Shown one piece after another: positions 28,798-37,139 of a stretch of 64,000 nt of DNA (positions within the stretch are counted from its first letter, which is position 1; each line of letters opens with the position of its first letter). The DNA lies in contig NZ_CAUYTL010000002.1 of assembly GCF_963575615.1 (NCBI RefSeq), positions 62,001-126,000 on the forward strand, written 5' to 3'. The translations under genes and the position numbers were made by a program. This stretch comes from Listeria_A hofi (GTDB lineage Bacteria > Bacillota > Bacilli > Lactobacillales > Listeriaceae). The notes beneath the pieces are model-generated. The model was given only the letters and a program-made list of their open reading frames with translations, had not been told where the DNA came from and made no database searches.

Positions 28798-29088
28798 ATG
28801 TTAAAATTTGATATTCAACATTTTGCCCATAAAAAAGGCGGTGGTTCTACATCCAATGGACGTGACTCCGAGTCGAAACGCTTAGGTGCTAAACGCGCTG
28901 ATGGCCAATTCGTGACTGGTGGGTCTATCCTTTACCGTCAACGTGGAACAAAAATTTATCCTGGAACTAACGTTGGGCGCGGTGGCGATGATACTCTTTT
29001 CGCTAAAGCAGACGGCATTGTACGTTTTGAGCGTATGGGTCGCGACAAGAAAAAAGTTAGTGTTTATCCAGTAGCACAAGAAGCATAA
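28798..29088 (+). CDS. rpmA: 50S ribosomal protein L27 with cleavable N-terminal extension
   Basis: A 96-aa protein near the peptidyl-transferase centre. The N-terminus MLKFDIQHFA-HKKGGG carries the Firmicutes extension that Prp cuts after FA, leaving HKKGGG as the mature start. The body has SKRLGAKRADGQFV and GDDTLFAKADGIV. AGGAGG precedes the ATG. A terminator follows. Confidence 0.98.
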   Translation: MLKFDIQHFAHKKGGGSTSNGRDSESKRLGAKRADGQFVTGGSILYRQRGTKIYPGTNVGRGGDDTLFAKADGIVRFERMGRDKKKVSVYPVAQEA

Positions 29089-29098
29089 GATTTTTTAA

Positions 29099-29128
29099 GA
29101 GCTCCCTTTTTTGAGGGAGTTTTTTATT
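29099..29128 (+). terminator. Terminator after rpmA
   Basis: CTCCCT and AGGGAG arms with a T-only loop, then six T. Confidence 0.85.
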
Positions 29129-29276
29129 TGTAGCTATTGATATAAAGAGTAAACTTAGTTGTTAAAACGATATTTTTACTATCTTTTTGAAAAACTATGT
29201 TTATGTCTCCAACTTCTTAGGGTATAGTCTATAAACAAGTGCAATACAACACAAACAATCTTACGGGGCGAATGTG

Positions 29277-29305
29277 TTGACAGCGTTTTCTTGATATGGT
29301 TTAAT
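29277..29305 (+). promoter_or_regulatory. glpF promoter with overlapping cre site
   Basis: TTGACA (29277-29282), a 17-bp spacer and TTTAAT (29300-29305). The 16 bases 29277-29292 match the catabolite-responsive element consensus WTGNAANCGNWNNCW with one mismatch. CcpA bound here would cover the -35 and spacer, so carbon catabolite repression is expected. The 170 bp upstream, back to the rpmA terminator, hold nothing I recognise. Confidence 0.75.
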
Positions 29306-29335
29306 GGCTTTAAGTTAATATTTTGTCAGGAGAAG

Positions 29336-29405
29336 AGATGACAATCAAAACGTCTATAAGTCTGCTTTTATGCGGTGCTTAGTTTTGGTTGTCATTCTTT
29401 TTTTG
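29336..29405 (+). terminator. Leader terminator upstream of glpF (possible GlpP antitermination site)
   Basis: Between the glpF promoter and the gene lies a 14-bp stem (ATGACAATCAAAAC with GTTTTGGTTGTCAT, one wobble), a loop of about 40 nt and seven or eight T. A terminator inside the leader matches the B. subtilis glpFK and glpD layout, where GlpP with glycerol-3-phosphate lets transcription proceed. The use of GlpP here is inferred. Confidence 0.8.
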
Positions 29406-29497
29406 AAATAAATGCAGATAGGTTTGCGGGCGATAAGTGACAAGGGGCGTGTTATGTTGCGGTGTCTAGACTAAAAAATCAAAAGGAGTGGGAATAA

Positions 29498-30310
29498 ATG
29501 GATACAAATATTGGGACACAGTTTTTAGGAGAGTTATTGGGTACAATGATCCTCGTCTTATTTGGCGGAGGCGTAGTTGCTGGCGTTTCATTGAAAGGAT
29601 CAAAGGCTGAGGCTGGTGGTTGGGTTGTCATCACTTTAGCGTGGGGATTAGCGGTTACAATGGGTGTCTATGTGTCTGGTTACATGAGTTTGGCGCATTT
29701 GAATCCAGCGGTTACAGTTGCAATGGCTCTAGCAGGTAAATTTCCTTGGGCAGATGTTATTCCATACATATCTGCGCAATTTATTGGTGCGTTTATTGGT
29801 GCAACGCTTGTTTGGCTTCATTATTATCCACATTGGGCAAAAACAGAGGATAAACCTACAAAATTAGGAGTGTTCTCTACGGCACCAGCAATACGTCATT
29901 ATACATCAAATTTTTTCGGTGAGGCGTTAGGGACGTTCATTTTGATTTTTGGATTGCTTTCGATTGGTGCTAATAGTTTCTCTGATGGCTTGAATCCGCT
30001 AGTTGTTGGTGGGCTTATCGTGGTGATTGGGATGTCGCTTGGTGGAACAACGGGGTATGCGATTAATCCAGCCCGTGATCTTGGACCTCGGATTGCACAT
30101 TTTGTTTGGCCTATTGCTGGAAAAGGTGATTCTGATTGGAAGTATTCCTGGGTTCCTGTGTTAGGTCCGGTTGTTGGTGGCGCGCTCGGTGGACTTGGTT
30201 ATAATGCGATTGTTAATGACGACTTTGGGATTTGGCTATGGGTATTTGTAGCAGTTTTCCTTGTTATTTTACTTTTCACTATGCAACTTGATAAAAAGCA
30301 AAAAGCGTGA
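29498..30310 (+). CDS. glpF: Glycerol uptake facilitator
   Basis: A 270-aa MIP-family channel with six membrane helices and two re-entrant loops. The NPA boxes are NPAVTVA (near 68) and NPARDLGPR (near 190); the second, with D after NPAR, is the aquaglyceroporin form. AAAAGGAG precedes ATG 29498. It feeds glycerol to GlpK, encoded 46 bp downstream. Control by CcpA and leader termination is suggested upstream. Confidence 0.96.
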   Translation: MDTNIGTQFLGELLGTMILVLFGGGVVAGVSLKGSKAEAGGWVVITLAWGLAVTMGVYVSGYMSLAHLNPAVTVAMALAGKFPWADVIPYISAQFIGAFIGATLVWLHYYPHWAKTEDKPTKLGVFSTAPAIRHYTSNFFGEALGTFILIFGLLSIGANSFSDGLNPLVVGGLIVVIGMSLGGTTGYAINPARDLGPRIAHFVWPIAGKGDSDWKYSWVPVLGPVVGGALGGLGYNAIVNDDFGIWLWVFVAVFLVILLFTMQLDKKQKA

Positions 30311-30356
30311 CAAAATTAGAAAAAATGACATACTTATTTTGAAGGGGGAATTTTAG

Positions 30357-31850
30357 ATGGAGAAAAAATATATTTTAGCATTAGATCAAGGTACTACGAG
30401 TTCAAGAGCGATGATAGTGGATGAGACGGGCGAAATTATCGGTGTGGAGCAGAAAGAATTTGAGCAGATATTTCCAAAGCCAGGTTGGGTGGAGCATAAT
30501 GCAAACGAAATTTGGGCATCGATTTTAGCAGTTATCGCGGGTGTGTTATTGAAAACAAATATTTCATCGAAGGAAATCGCTGGTATCGGGATTACTAATC
30601 AGCGTGAAACGACGGTTGTTTGGGATAAGGAAACAGGAAATCCGGTTTATAATGCGATTGTTTGGCAGTCTCGTCAAACGGCAGATATTTGTAATCAACT
30701 AAAAGAGGACGGTTACAATGATATCGTTCGCGACAAAACAGGATTGTTGATTGATGCTTATTTTGCAGGGACGAAAGCTCGTTGGATTTTGGACCATGTG
30801 GATGGTGCGCAGGAGCGCGCGGAGAATGGTGAGCTATTATTCGGAACGATTGATACGTGGTTGGTTTGGAAATTAACTGGCGGGAATGCGCATGTGACGG
30901 ATTATTCGAATGCTTCGCGGACTTTGCTGTATAATATTTATGATTTGCAGTGGGACGATGAGTTGCTTAAGATGTTGAACATTCCAAAAGCTATGCTCCC
31001 AGAAGTTCGTCAATCTTCGGAAGTTTATGGCACGACTGTACCTTATCACTTCTTTGGTGAAGAGGTTCCTGTTGCAGGAATTGCTGGTGACCAACAGGCG
31101 GCATTATTTGGACAAGGTTGCTTTGAAAAAGGCGAGGCTAAAAATACGTATGGTACGGGTTGCTTCTTGTTAATGAACACGGGTGACAAAGCAGTTAAAT
31201 CGGATACTGGTTTGTTGACAACGCTTGCGTGGGGGCTTGATGGAAAAGTAGAATATGCATTAGAAGGTAGTATTTTCGTTGCGGGTTCGGCCATTCAATG
31301 GCTACGTGATGGCATGCGAATGTTGCGTCATTCAGGCGATTCGGAAAATTACGCATCGCGAATTGAGTCATCTGACGGTGTTTATGTAGTGCCTGCATTC
31401 GTTGGTTTGGGTGCGCCATATTGGGATTCTGACGTTCGTGGTGCGGTGTTTGGTTTGACCCGTGGAACAGAAAAAGAGCAATTCATCCGCGCGACATTGG
31501 AATCATTGGCGTACCAAACAAAAGACGTGCTAGATGCGATGGAAAAAGATTCTGGCATTGAGTTGAAAGTACTGCACGTGGATGGCGGAGCTTGTGCTAA
31601 TGATTTCTTGATGCAATTCCAAGCAGATATTTTGGATGTACCAGTGGAGCGTCCAGAAAATCGCGAAACAACTGTGCTTGGTGCCGCGTTCTTGGCAGGA
31701 CTCGCTGTAGGCGTTTGGAAAGACAAGACTGAGATTAAAAAACATTGGAAGCTAGATAAGGAATTTGAAGTGAAGATGAAAGAAGAAGAGCGTACTACAT
31801 TATACGGCGGTTGGAAGAAAGCTGTGAAAGCAGCACAAGCGTTTAAATAA
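30357..31850 (+). CDS. glpK: Glycerol kinase
   Basis: A 497-aa FGGY kinase making glycerol-3-phosphate. ALDQGTTSSRA near the N-terminus binds ATP phosphates, GITNQRETTVVWDK near 80 is the family signature, and NTYGTGCFLLMNTG and GLGAPYWDSD follow. Low-GC Gram-positive GlpK is activated by HPr phosphorylation at a conserved His; YHFFGEEVPVAG near 225-236 is the matching region and has that His. It ends the glpFK operon; the terminator lies 190 bp downstream, beyond a repeat element. Confidence 0.97.
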   Translation: MEKKYILALDQGTTSSRAMIVDETGEIIGVEQKEFEQIFPKPGWVEHNANEIWASILAVIAGVLLKTNISSKEIAGIGITNQRETTVVWDKETGNPVYNAIVWQSRQTADICNQLKEDGYNDIVRDKTGLLIDAYFAGTKARWILDHVDGAQERAENGELLFGTIDTWLVWKLTGGNAHVTDYSNASRTLLYNIYDLQWDDELLKMLNIPKAMLPEVRQSSEVYGTTVPYHFFGEEVPVAGIAGDQQAALFGQGCFEKGEAKNTYGTGCFLLMNTGDKAVKSDTGLLTTLAWGLDGKVEYALEGSIFVAGSAIQWLRDGMRMLRHSGDSENYASRIESSDGVYVVPAFVGLGAPYWDSDVRGAVFGLTRGTEKEQFIRATLESLAYQTKDVLDAMEKDSGIELKVLHVDGGACANDFLMQFQADILDVPVERPENRETTVLGAAFLAGLAVGVWKDKTEIKKHWKLDKEFEVKMKEEERTTLYGGWKKAVKAAQAFK

Positions 31851-31854
31851 GAAA

Positions 31855-32035
31855 AGCTGAAACGGCCCGTTAGACCCGAAAAAATTTGTTAGGGGGCGCA
31901 GATAAATCCCGTTCTTGGATTTTTCGGAGGCCACGAAAATTTCGAGGCGCTTCGCATGATGCAGTACATCGATTATATGCTCACTGCGTTCACAGGTTCT
32001 AAATTGGCAGGATGCTTCATATAGAACCTCAATAA
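31855..32035 (-). repeat. Structured repeat element, copy C (inverted)
   Basis: Read on the minus strand, 32028-31995 is a hairpin GGTTCT..AGAACC with loop ATATGAAGCATCC, followed by GAACGCAGTGAGCATATAATC. It matches copies at 53.7 and 61.8 kb, and the stem differs by a paired change (GGCTCT/AGAGCC there). Copy C runs on further into more small hairpins (CGAAATTTTCG, AAATCC/GGATTT). The plus strand has a short open frame through it, but nothing supports translation. It accounts for most of the glpK-obg gap. Confidence 0.7.
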
Positions 32036-32040
32036 AACTG

Positions 32041-32080
32041 AAAAAGAGTCTAAACCTTAGAACTGGTTTAGACTCTTTTT
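32041..32080 (+). terminator. Terminator of the glpFK operon
   Basis: A perfect 13-bp stem (AAGAGTCTAAACC with GGTTTAGACTCTT), an 8-nt loop, and T after it. It may work in both directions because A tracts precede it. Confidence 0.9.
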
Positions 32081-32123
32081 AGCATTTGAAAATCCCGCCA
32101 ATGCAAAATTTTTTCGAAAAAGG

Positions 32124-32152
32124 ATGACTATACAAGTAAAGTTAGTTATAAT
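32124..32152 (+). promoter_or_regulatory. Sigma-A promoter of obg
   Basis: ATGACT (32124-32129), a 17-bp spacer and a perfect TATAAT (32147-32152), 36 bp before obg. Confidence 0.7.
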
Positions 32153-32187
32153 GAACAGATGATATAAAATTGGACGGGAGAATGATT

Positions 32188-33477
32188 ATGTTTATAGATC
32201 AGGTTAAGATATATGTAAGAGCCGGTGATGGTGGCGATGGAATGGTTGCATTTCGTCGGGAAAAGTTTGTTCCAAATGGTGGACCAGCTGGTGGTGACGG
32301 TGGTAATGGTGGCGATGTTGTTTTTGAAGTAGACGAGGGCTTACGTACGTTGATTGACTTTCGTTACCAGCGCCGTTTTAAAGCGGAGCGTGGTGAGCAT
32401 GGCATGAGCAAAAGTATGCACGGACGCGGCGCGGATGATTTAATTATTAAAGTTCCACAAGGAACGGTCGTATCGGATATTGACACTGGTGAGGTTATCG
32501 CGGATTTAGTTGCACACGGTCAACAAGCTGTTATTGCAAAAGCTGGGCGTGGCGGACGTGGGAATAAACGTTTTGCGACTTCGGCTAACCCGGCGCCGGA
32601 GTTATCAGAAAATGGTGAGCCAGGGCAAGAGCGGTCGATTCAGTTGGAATTGAAAGTGTTGGCAGATGTTGGTTTAGTCGGCTTCCCAAGTGTGGGCAAA
32701 TCGACGTTGTTATCTGTCGTTTCTGCCGCTCGTCCGAAAATAGCGGCATATCATTTTACAACGATTGTGCCGAATTTAGGAATGGTGGATACCGGTGATG
32801 GTCGTAGTTTTGTTATGGCAGATTTACCTGGTTTGATTGAGGGGGCTAGCCAAGGCGTTGGACTCGGTCATCAGTTCTTGCGTCACATTGAGCGAACGCG
32901 TGTTATTGTTCACGTGATTGATATGTCAGCTTCTGAAGGTCGTGATCCGTACGAGGATTATTTGGCGATTAATAGCGAATTAGAACAGTATAATTTGCGT
33001 TTGATGGAGCGGCCACAAATCATTGTTGCGAATAAGATGGATGTGGAAGGCGCTGATGAACAGTTAGAAATTTTTAAAGGAAAATTGAAAGAAGAGGTTC
33101 CAATCTTCCCGATTTCTGCGGTGACAAAATCTGGTTTGAATCCATTATTGCTTACAATTGCAGATAAACTGGAAACAACAGCAGAATTTCCACTTGATGA
33201 ATTGCTTGAGAAGGAAGAAGAGGAAACAGTCCTTTATAAATATCAAGCGGAGGCGCCTGATTTTGAAATTACGCGTGATCCAGATGGGGTTTATGTGCTA
33301 AGTGGTGAGAAGCTAGAACGGTTATTTGCCATGACGAATTTTGAGCGCGATGCTTCGATTCAACGATTCTCTCGTCAGCTACGTGCGATGGGTGTCGATG
33401 ATGCGCTTCGTAAACGTGGTGCGAAAGACGGCGATACGGTTCGTCTGTTCGACTTCGAATTTGAATTCATCGATTAA
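32188..33477 (+). CDS. obg: GTPase Obg
   Basis: A 429-aa essential GTPase of 50S assembly and stress/growth control. It has the glycine-rich Obg fold (about 1-158, with GGDGGNGGDVVFEV), the G domain with GFPSVGKS near 168, DLPGLIEGA and NKMD, and a C-terminal OCT domain (about 350-429). TTG 32170 and ATG 32182 are in frame, but GGGAG at 32176 suits ATG 32188 (MFIDQVKIYV) best. pheA follows after 17 bp. Confidence 0.97.
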   Translation: MFIDQVKIYVRAGDGGDGMVAFRREKFVPNGGPAGGDGGNGGDVVFEVDEGLRTLIDFRYQRRFKAERGEHGMSKSMHGRGADDLIIKVPQGTVVSDIDTGEVIADLVAHGQQAVIAKAGRGGRGNKRFATSANPAPELSENGEPGQERSIQLELKVLADVGLVGFPSVGKSTLLSVVSAARPKIAAYHFTTIVPNLGMVDTGDGRSFVMADLPGLIEGASQGVGLGHQFLRHIERTRVIVHVIDMSASEGRDPYEDYLAINSELEQYNLRLMERPQIIVANKMDVEGADEQLEIFKGKLKEEVPIFPISAVTKSGLNPLLLTIADKLETTAEFPLDELLEKEEEETVLYKYQAEAPDFEITRDPDGVYVLSGEKLERLFAMTNFERDASIQRFSRQLRAMGVDDALRKRGAKDGDTVRLFDFEFEFID

Positions 33478-33494
33478 TAAAGGGAGGCATTTTT

Positions 33495-34352
33495 ATGAAG
33501 GTTGGTTATTTGGGGCCGGTTGCGACGTTTACGCATTCTGCTGCGGTCAGTGCTTTCCCTAATGGAGAGGCAGTCGCGTATGCAACGATTCCGGACTGTA
33601 TCATGGCGATTGAAAAGGGACAAGTGGATGTAGCAGTTGTTCCGATTGAAAATACGCTCGAGGGAACGGTTAATATTACGCTAGATTATTTATTCCATAT
33701 TTCGAGCGTGCCAATTGTAGCGGAGATTGTCGTTCCGATTGCGCAACATCTCATGGTCCACCCAAATAATAAAGAAACCTGGCATTCTGTGCAAAAAGTG
33801 ATGTCACATCCTCAAGCGATTGCGCAATGCCATACCTTTTTACAAACCGAATTGTACGGAGTGGAGCGCGAGACGACCCCTTCTACGGCTTATGCGGCGG
33901 AATGGGTGAGCAAGCATCCAGATGAACTTGTAGCTGCTATCGCGCCTTACATGGCTGCTAATCAATATGGGCTTACAATTGTTCAGGAAAATGCGCAAGA
34001 TATCGAGTTGAATCAAACGCGATTCGTTGTTTTAAGTCGAAATCCAGTGAGTATTGCTTTGCCGGATCGTGAAGAAGAGAAAACTTCGGTCAGCGTTATT
34101 CTACCAAATAATATGCCGGGAGCGCTTCATAAAGTGTTGGCAACATTCGCTTGGCGCAACATTGATATGAGTAAAATTGAATCCCGACCGTTAAAAACAT
34201 CGCTTGGTGAGTATTTCTTCTTAATTGATTTACTTTCTGATGGTGAGGCGAAACTAGTCCAAAATGCGTTGGAGGAAATTGCTTTACTTGGTGGAAAGAC
34301 GCGGACATTGGGAACATACCATGTATACAGGCTACCTGTAAAAGTAAAATAA
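33495..34352 (+). CDS. pheA: Prephenate dehydratase
   Basis: Converts prephenate to phenylpyruvate for phenylalanine synthesis. The 285-aa protein begins KVGYLGPVATFTHSAA, has VVPIENTLEGTVNITLDYL near 55-74 and the TRFVVLSR segment near 178, then a C-terminal ACT domain (about 195-275) with the ESRP motif in SKIESRPLKT, the Phe feedback site. There is no chorismate mutase domain. AGGGAGG precedes ATG 33495; it is probably co-transcribed with obg, as in Bacillus. Confidence 0.96.
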   Translation: MKVGYLGPVATFTHSAAVSAFPNGEAVAYATIPDCIMAIEKGQVDVAVVPIENTLEGTVNITLDYLFHISSVPIVAEIVVPIAQHLMVHPNNKETWHSVQKVMSHPQAIAQCHTFLQTELYGVERETTPSTAYAAEWVSKHPDELVAAIAPYMAANQYGLTIVQENAQDIELNQTRFVVLSRNPVSIALPDREEEKTSVSVILPNNMPGALHKVLATFAWRNIDMSKIESRPLKTSLGEYFFLIDLLSDGEAKLVQNALEEIALLGGKTRTLGTYHVYRLPVKVK

Positions 34353-34359
34353 AAATTAG

Positions 34360-34400
34360 AATCACGTCAGACTTGAAGAATGGGCTTGGCGTGATTTTTG
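34360..34400 (+). terminator. Terminator after pheA
   Basis: AATCACG..CA and TTGGCGTGATT arms followed by T; ends the obg-pheA unit. Confidence 0.7.
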
Positions 34401-34415
34401 TGTATATCGTTTTCA

Positions 34416-34444
34416 TTGAAGTTTCGTGCGAACTAGGCTAGACT
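34416..34444 (+). promoter_or_regulatory. Sigma-A promoter of yebC
   Basis: TTGAAG (34416-34421), a 17-bp spacer and TAGACT (34439-34444). Confidence 0.6.
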
Positions 34445-34478
34445 TTTAAGTAATATGTTTAAGGGAGTGTAATGGTGC

Positions 34479-35204
34479 ATGGCAGGACATTCAAAGTGGA
34501 AAAATATTCAGGGACGAAAAAATGCACAAGATTCCAAACGAGCCAAAGTTTTTCAGAAGCTGGCAAAGGAAATTTTTGTGGCGGCGAAGGGTGGTACAGA
34601 TGTAGGTACGAATGCGTCGTTGCGGCTTGTGGTTGATAAGGCTAAGGCTGTGAATATGCCGAATGATAACATTAAACGGGCGATTGATAAAGCAGCAGGG
34701 AATACAAGTGGCGAGCATTATGATGAGATTACTTATGAGGGCTATGGACCCGGTGGCATTGCAGTGCTGGTACATGTGTTAACGGATAACCGGAATCGTA
34801 CCTGGGCGAATGTGCGTGTGGCGTTTAATAAGAATGGTGGTAGCCTTGGTGAGACGGGAAGTGTTGCCTATATGTTTGATCGCAAAGGGTATATTGTAAT
34901 CGAGCGTGAAGGTTTGGAGGTAGATGAAGACACGTTTATGCTGGAGGCAATAGAGGCTGGTGCGGATGACGTGATTGTCAGTGACGAAGCTTTTGAGATT
35001 TATACGGAATCTGCGGCTTTTACTGGTGTCAAAGATGCGCTCAGTGTCGCGGGCTATGAGTTTGTGACGGCTGAGTTGTCGATGATTCCTCAAGTAGTGA
35101 ATGAGTTGCCGGATGATAAAAAAGAGCAGTTTGAGCGAATGATTGATGCGCTAGAGGACGATGATGATGTACAGGAAGTTTACACGAATGCAGATGGATT
35201 TTGA
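34479..35204 (+). CDS. yebC: YebC/TACO1-family protein
   Basis: A 241-aa family member with the invariant start MAGHSKWKNIQ and GPGGIAVLVHVLTDNRNRT near 89-107. The family was long annotated as transcriptional regulators; recent work links it to relief of ribosome stalling at proline stretches, so a translation role is more likely. Acidic C-terminus (EDDDDVQEVYTNADGF). It stands alone between promoter and the next gene. Confidence 0.95.
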   Translation: MAGHSKWKNIQGRKNAQDSKRAKVFQKLAKEIFVAAKGGTDVGTNASLRLVVDKAKAVNMPNDNIKRAIDKAAGNTSGEHYDEITYEGYGPGGIAVLVHVLTDNRNRTWANVRVAFNKNGGSLGETGSVAYMFDRKGYIVIEREGLEVDEDTFMLEAIEAGADDVIVSDEAFEIYTESAAFTGVKDALSVAGYEFVTAELSMIPQVVNELPDDKKEQFERMIDALEDDDDVQEVYTNADGF

Positions 35205-35287
35205 GTGGCTTTACAGAGTTAGAATATTAGTGTAACCTTATTTTAGAGGTATAACGTTTTAAATTTGTAAATAAGAAGGAGAACTTA

Positions 35288-35656
35288 ATGAATAGAACAG
35301 CAGAATTTGTGTTAGGACTAATCGGTGGAATTACTGGTGTGATTGCGTCGATTACAACAGTTATATTTGGATTTTTTATGGTTGGGATTGCGGCTATTGT
35401 GCCAGAAGACACTTTCCAAGGACTTTTCAGTGTTGGTATGATGGCAGTTGGTGTGCTCGTGTTTTTCATATCTGTATTTGCGATTGTTGCAGCGTGTTTG
35501 ATTAAAGCTAACCCTAAACTTTGGGGTATTATGTTAATTATTATTGGTGGCGTGGGCTTTATACTCATTCAATTGCTGTGGATTGTTCCAGGCGTGTTAC
35601 TACTAATTTCAGGTATTATGTGCGTATCGCGTAAATCACCATATGAAGATTTTTAA
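35288..35656 (+). CDS. DUF4064-type membrane protein
   Basis: A 122-aa protein with three or four hydrophobic helices (about 7-33, 46-70, 78-105). The N-terminus NRTAEFVLGLIGGITGV resembles the DUF4064 family common in Bacillus and Listeria; function unknown. AAGGAG precedes ATG 35288. No partner is obvious: yebC lies 83 bp upstream and a terminator follows. Confidence 0.8.
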   Translation: MNRTAEFVLGLIGGITGVIASITTVIFGFFMVGIAAIVPEDTFQGLFSVGMMAVGVLVFFISVFAIVAACLIKANPKLWGIMLIIIGGVGFILIQLLWIVPGVLLLISGIMCVSRKSPYEDF

Positions 35657-35662
35657 TTGGAT

Positions 35663-35692
35663 GACTTGCTTACTTGGTAGGCAAGTTTTTTT
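35663..35692 (+). terminator. Terminator after the DUF4064 gene
   Basis: ACTTGC and GCAAGT arms, 11-nt loop, then seven T. Confidence 0.85.
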
Positions 35693-35748
35693 GTGTCAAA
35701 ATTGTAAGCTAGATGTCATCTGAATCGCAGGAAAATCCTTTATTTTGT

Positions 35749-35757
35749 TGGTAGAAT
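35749..35757 (+). promoter_or_regulatory. Extended -10 upstream of the small ORF at 35792
   Basis: TGGTAGAAT, an extended -10 element, 35 bp before the small ORF. Confidence 0.45.
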
Positions 35758-35791
35758 AGTTTTATAAATTAGATGAATGGAGCGAGTGAAG

Positions 35792-35932
35792 ATGAAAAAA
35801 TTAGTTGTTACGGGTGCGGTATTGGGATCATTATTATTAGGTTTGAGTGGTTATTTCGTGTATCAATTGCAGGATGTGGTTATTGGAGCGGGCGCAACGC
35901 AAGTGGATATGTTGCAAGCTGTGCAAAAATAG
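35792..35932 (+). CDS. Small single-span membrane or secreted peptide (46 aa)
   Basis: A short reading frame starting MKKLVVTGAVLGSLLLG, with GGAG 9 bp upstream and an extended -10 promoter before it. Residues 4-26 form one hydrophobic segment after two lysines, like a membrane anchor or uncleaved signal peptide; the rest (YQLQDVVIGAGATQVDMLQ) is polar. I do not recognise it. Promoter, ribosome site and membrane-like composition together favour a real gene. ldh begins 77 bp downstream behind a weak -10. Confidence 0.6.
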   Translation: MKKLVVTGAVLGSLLLGLSGYFVYQLQDVVIGAGATQVDMLQAVQK

Positions 35933-36009
35933 TGGAATTAATTACTTTCATTTCGCCTTGTTTCTGTGTAAAATGGGAGCAAGAATTGGGTTAGGAAGGA
36001 ATGATTGTG

Positions 36010-36948
36010 ATGAAGCCAAGAAAAGTAATGATCATTGGTGCTGGTAATGTTGGCTCGGCTGCGGCACACGCTTTTGTGAATCAAAATATTTGTGAGGAAT
36101 TGGTGCTTGTTGACTTAAATACGGAGCGTGTTGAGGGCCATCGCAAGGATTTAGCGGATGCGGCGGCTTTTACACATGGTATGATGAAGATTAGTGTTCG
36201 TGAGGCAAAAGAGTGTCAGGATATTGATATTGCGGTGATAACGGTGACAGCTGGGGCATTGAAAGAAGGTCAAACGCGTTTGGATGAGCTAAAAAGTACC
36301 TCACGTATTATCGCGAATATTGTTCCAGAAATGATGGCGAACGGTTTTGAGGGGATTTTCTTAGTAGCAGCGAATCCAGTTGATATTATTACGTATCAAG
36401 TGTGGCAACTGTCTGGGCTGCCGCGTCATCGGGTGATTGGTACAGGTGTTTGGCTCGATACGACGAGGTTGCGACGGTTGCTATCAGAGCAGTTGGATGT
36501 AGCACCGCAAAGTATTGATGCTTTTGTGCTCGGGGAACATGGCGATTCGCAGTTTCCGGTTTGGTCACATTCGTCAGTTTACGGCAAGTCAATTAACGCC
36601 TATAGCAAAGAGAAATTTGGCACGGAATTTAATTTGAAAGAAATCGGTAATCGGGCAAGAGACACTGGTTTTGAAATATACCATCAAAAAGGATGCACGG
36701 AATATGGTATTGCAGGAACAATTGTGGAAATTTGTCGCAATATTTTTAGCGGAAGTCATCGCGCTTTAGCGGTTTCTTGCGTTTTAGATGGGGAATATGG
36801 TAAACATGGTATTGCAATCGGTGTTCCAGCAGTTTTGGCGCAGGATGGCGTGAAGGAAATTATTGAATTGTCATTAAATGAGCTAGAACAAGGACAATTT
36901 GACGCATCCGCTACATTGATTGCGGAGAATATTACGCATTTAGGATGA
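36010..36948 (+). CDS. ldh: L-lactate / L-2-hydroxyacid dehydrogenase
   Basis: A 312-aa NAD-dependent enzyme of the LDH/MDH superfamily. NAD motif GAGNVGSA is near 9-16, the substrate arginine is in WLDTTRLRRL, and the catalytic histidine is in GEHGDSQ near 178. The mobile loop reads TAGALKEGQTRLDE, one residue shorter than classical LDH and without its Gln102, so a branched 2-hydroxyacid (HicDH-like) substrate is possible. Listeria calls the orthologue Ldh2. ATG 36001 touches the AGGAAGGA ribosome site, so ATG 36010 (MKPRKVM) is chosen. Confidence 0.88.
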   Translation: MKPRKVMIIGAGNVGSAAAHAFVNQNICEELVLVDLNTERVEGHRKDLADAAAFTHGMMKISVREAKECQDIDIAVITVTAGALKEGQTRLDELKSTSRIIANIVPEMMANGFEGIFLVAANPVDIITYQVWQLSGLPRHRVIGTGVWLDTTRLRRLLSEQLDVAPQSIDAFVLGEHGDSQFPVWSHSSVYGKSINAYSKEKFGTEFNLKEIGNRARDTGFEIYHQKGCTEYGIAGTIVEICRNIFSGSHRALAVSCVLDGEYGKHGIAIGVPAVLAQDGVKEIIELSLNELEQGQFDASATLIAENITHLG

Positions 36949-36949
36949 A

Positions 36950-37006
36950 AAATGGCTTATATGTATCTTTTTCTGAAACTTGGGAGAGATCGTATAAGCT
37001 TTTTTA
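36950..37006 (+). terminator. Probable terminator after ldh
   Basis: GCTTATA (36955-36961) pairs with TATAAGC (36993-36999) across a 31-nt loop, then six T. Confidence 0.55.
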
Positions 37007-37139
37007 TTTGTCTTCTTGTAATTACTTTAGCTTTTGGGCAACTCAAAAAATCAGGAAAGCTGTTTTTTATAGTACAAATGTTCTTTTTTATGCTATCATG
37101 GAGGGAGTGAATTTATTTTTAGATGGAGGGGCATTTTCT

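Noticed and set aside
31918..32022. Short coherent-looking frame (GFFGGHENFEAL..) through repeat copy C
   Set aside because: No start codon with a ribosome site, and the region is a structured repeat shared with non-coding copies.
36945..37139. 65-codon upstream extension of ruvA
   Set aside because: Contains the ldh terminator and does not match RuvA; ribosome site and family start point to TTG 37140.
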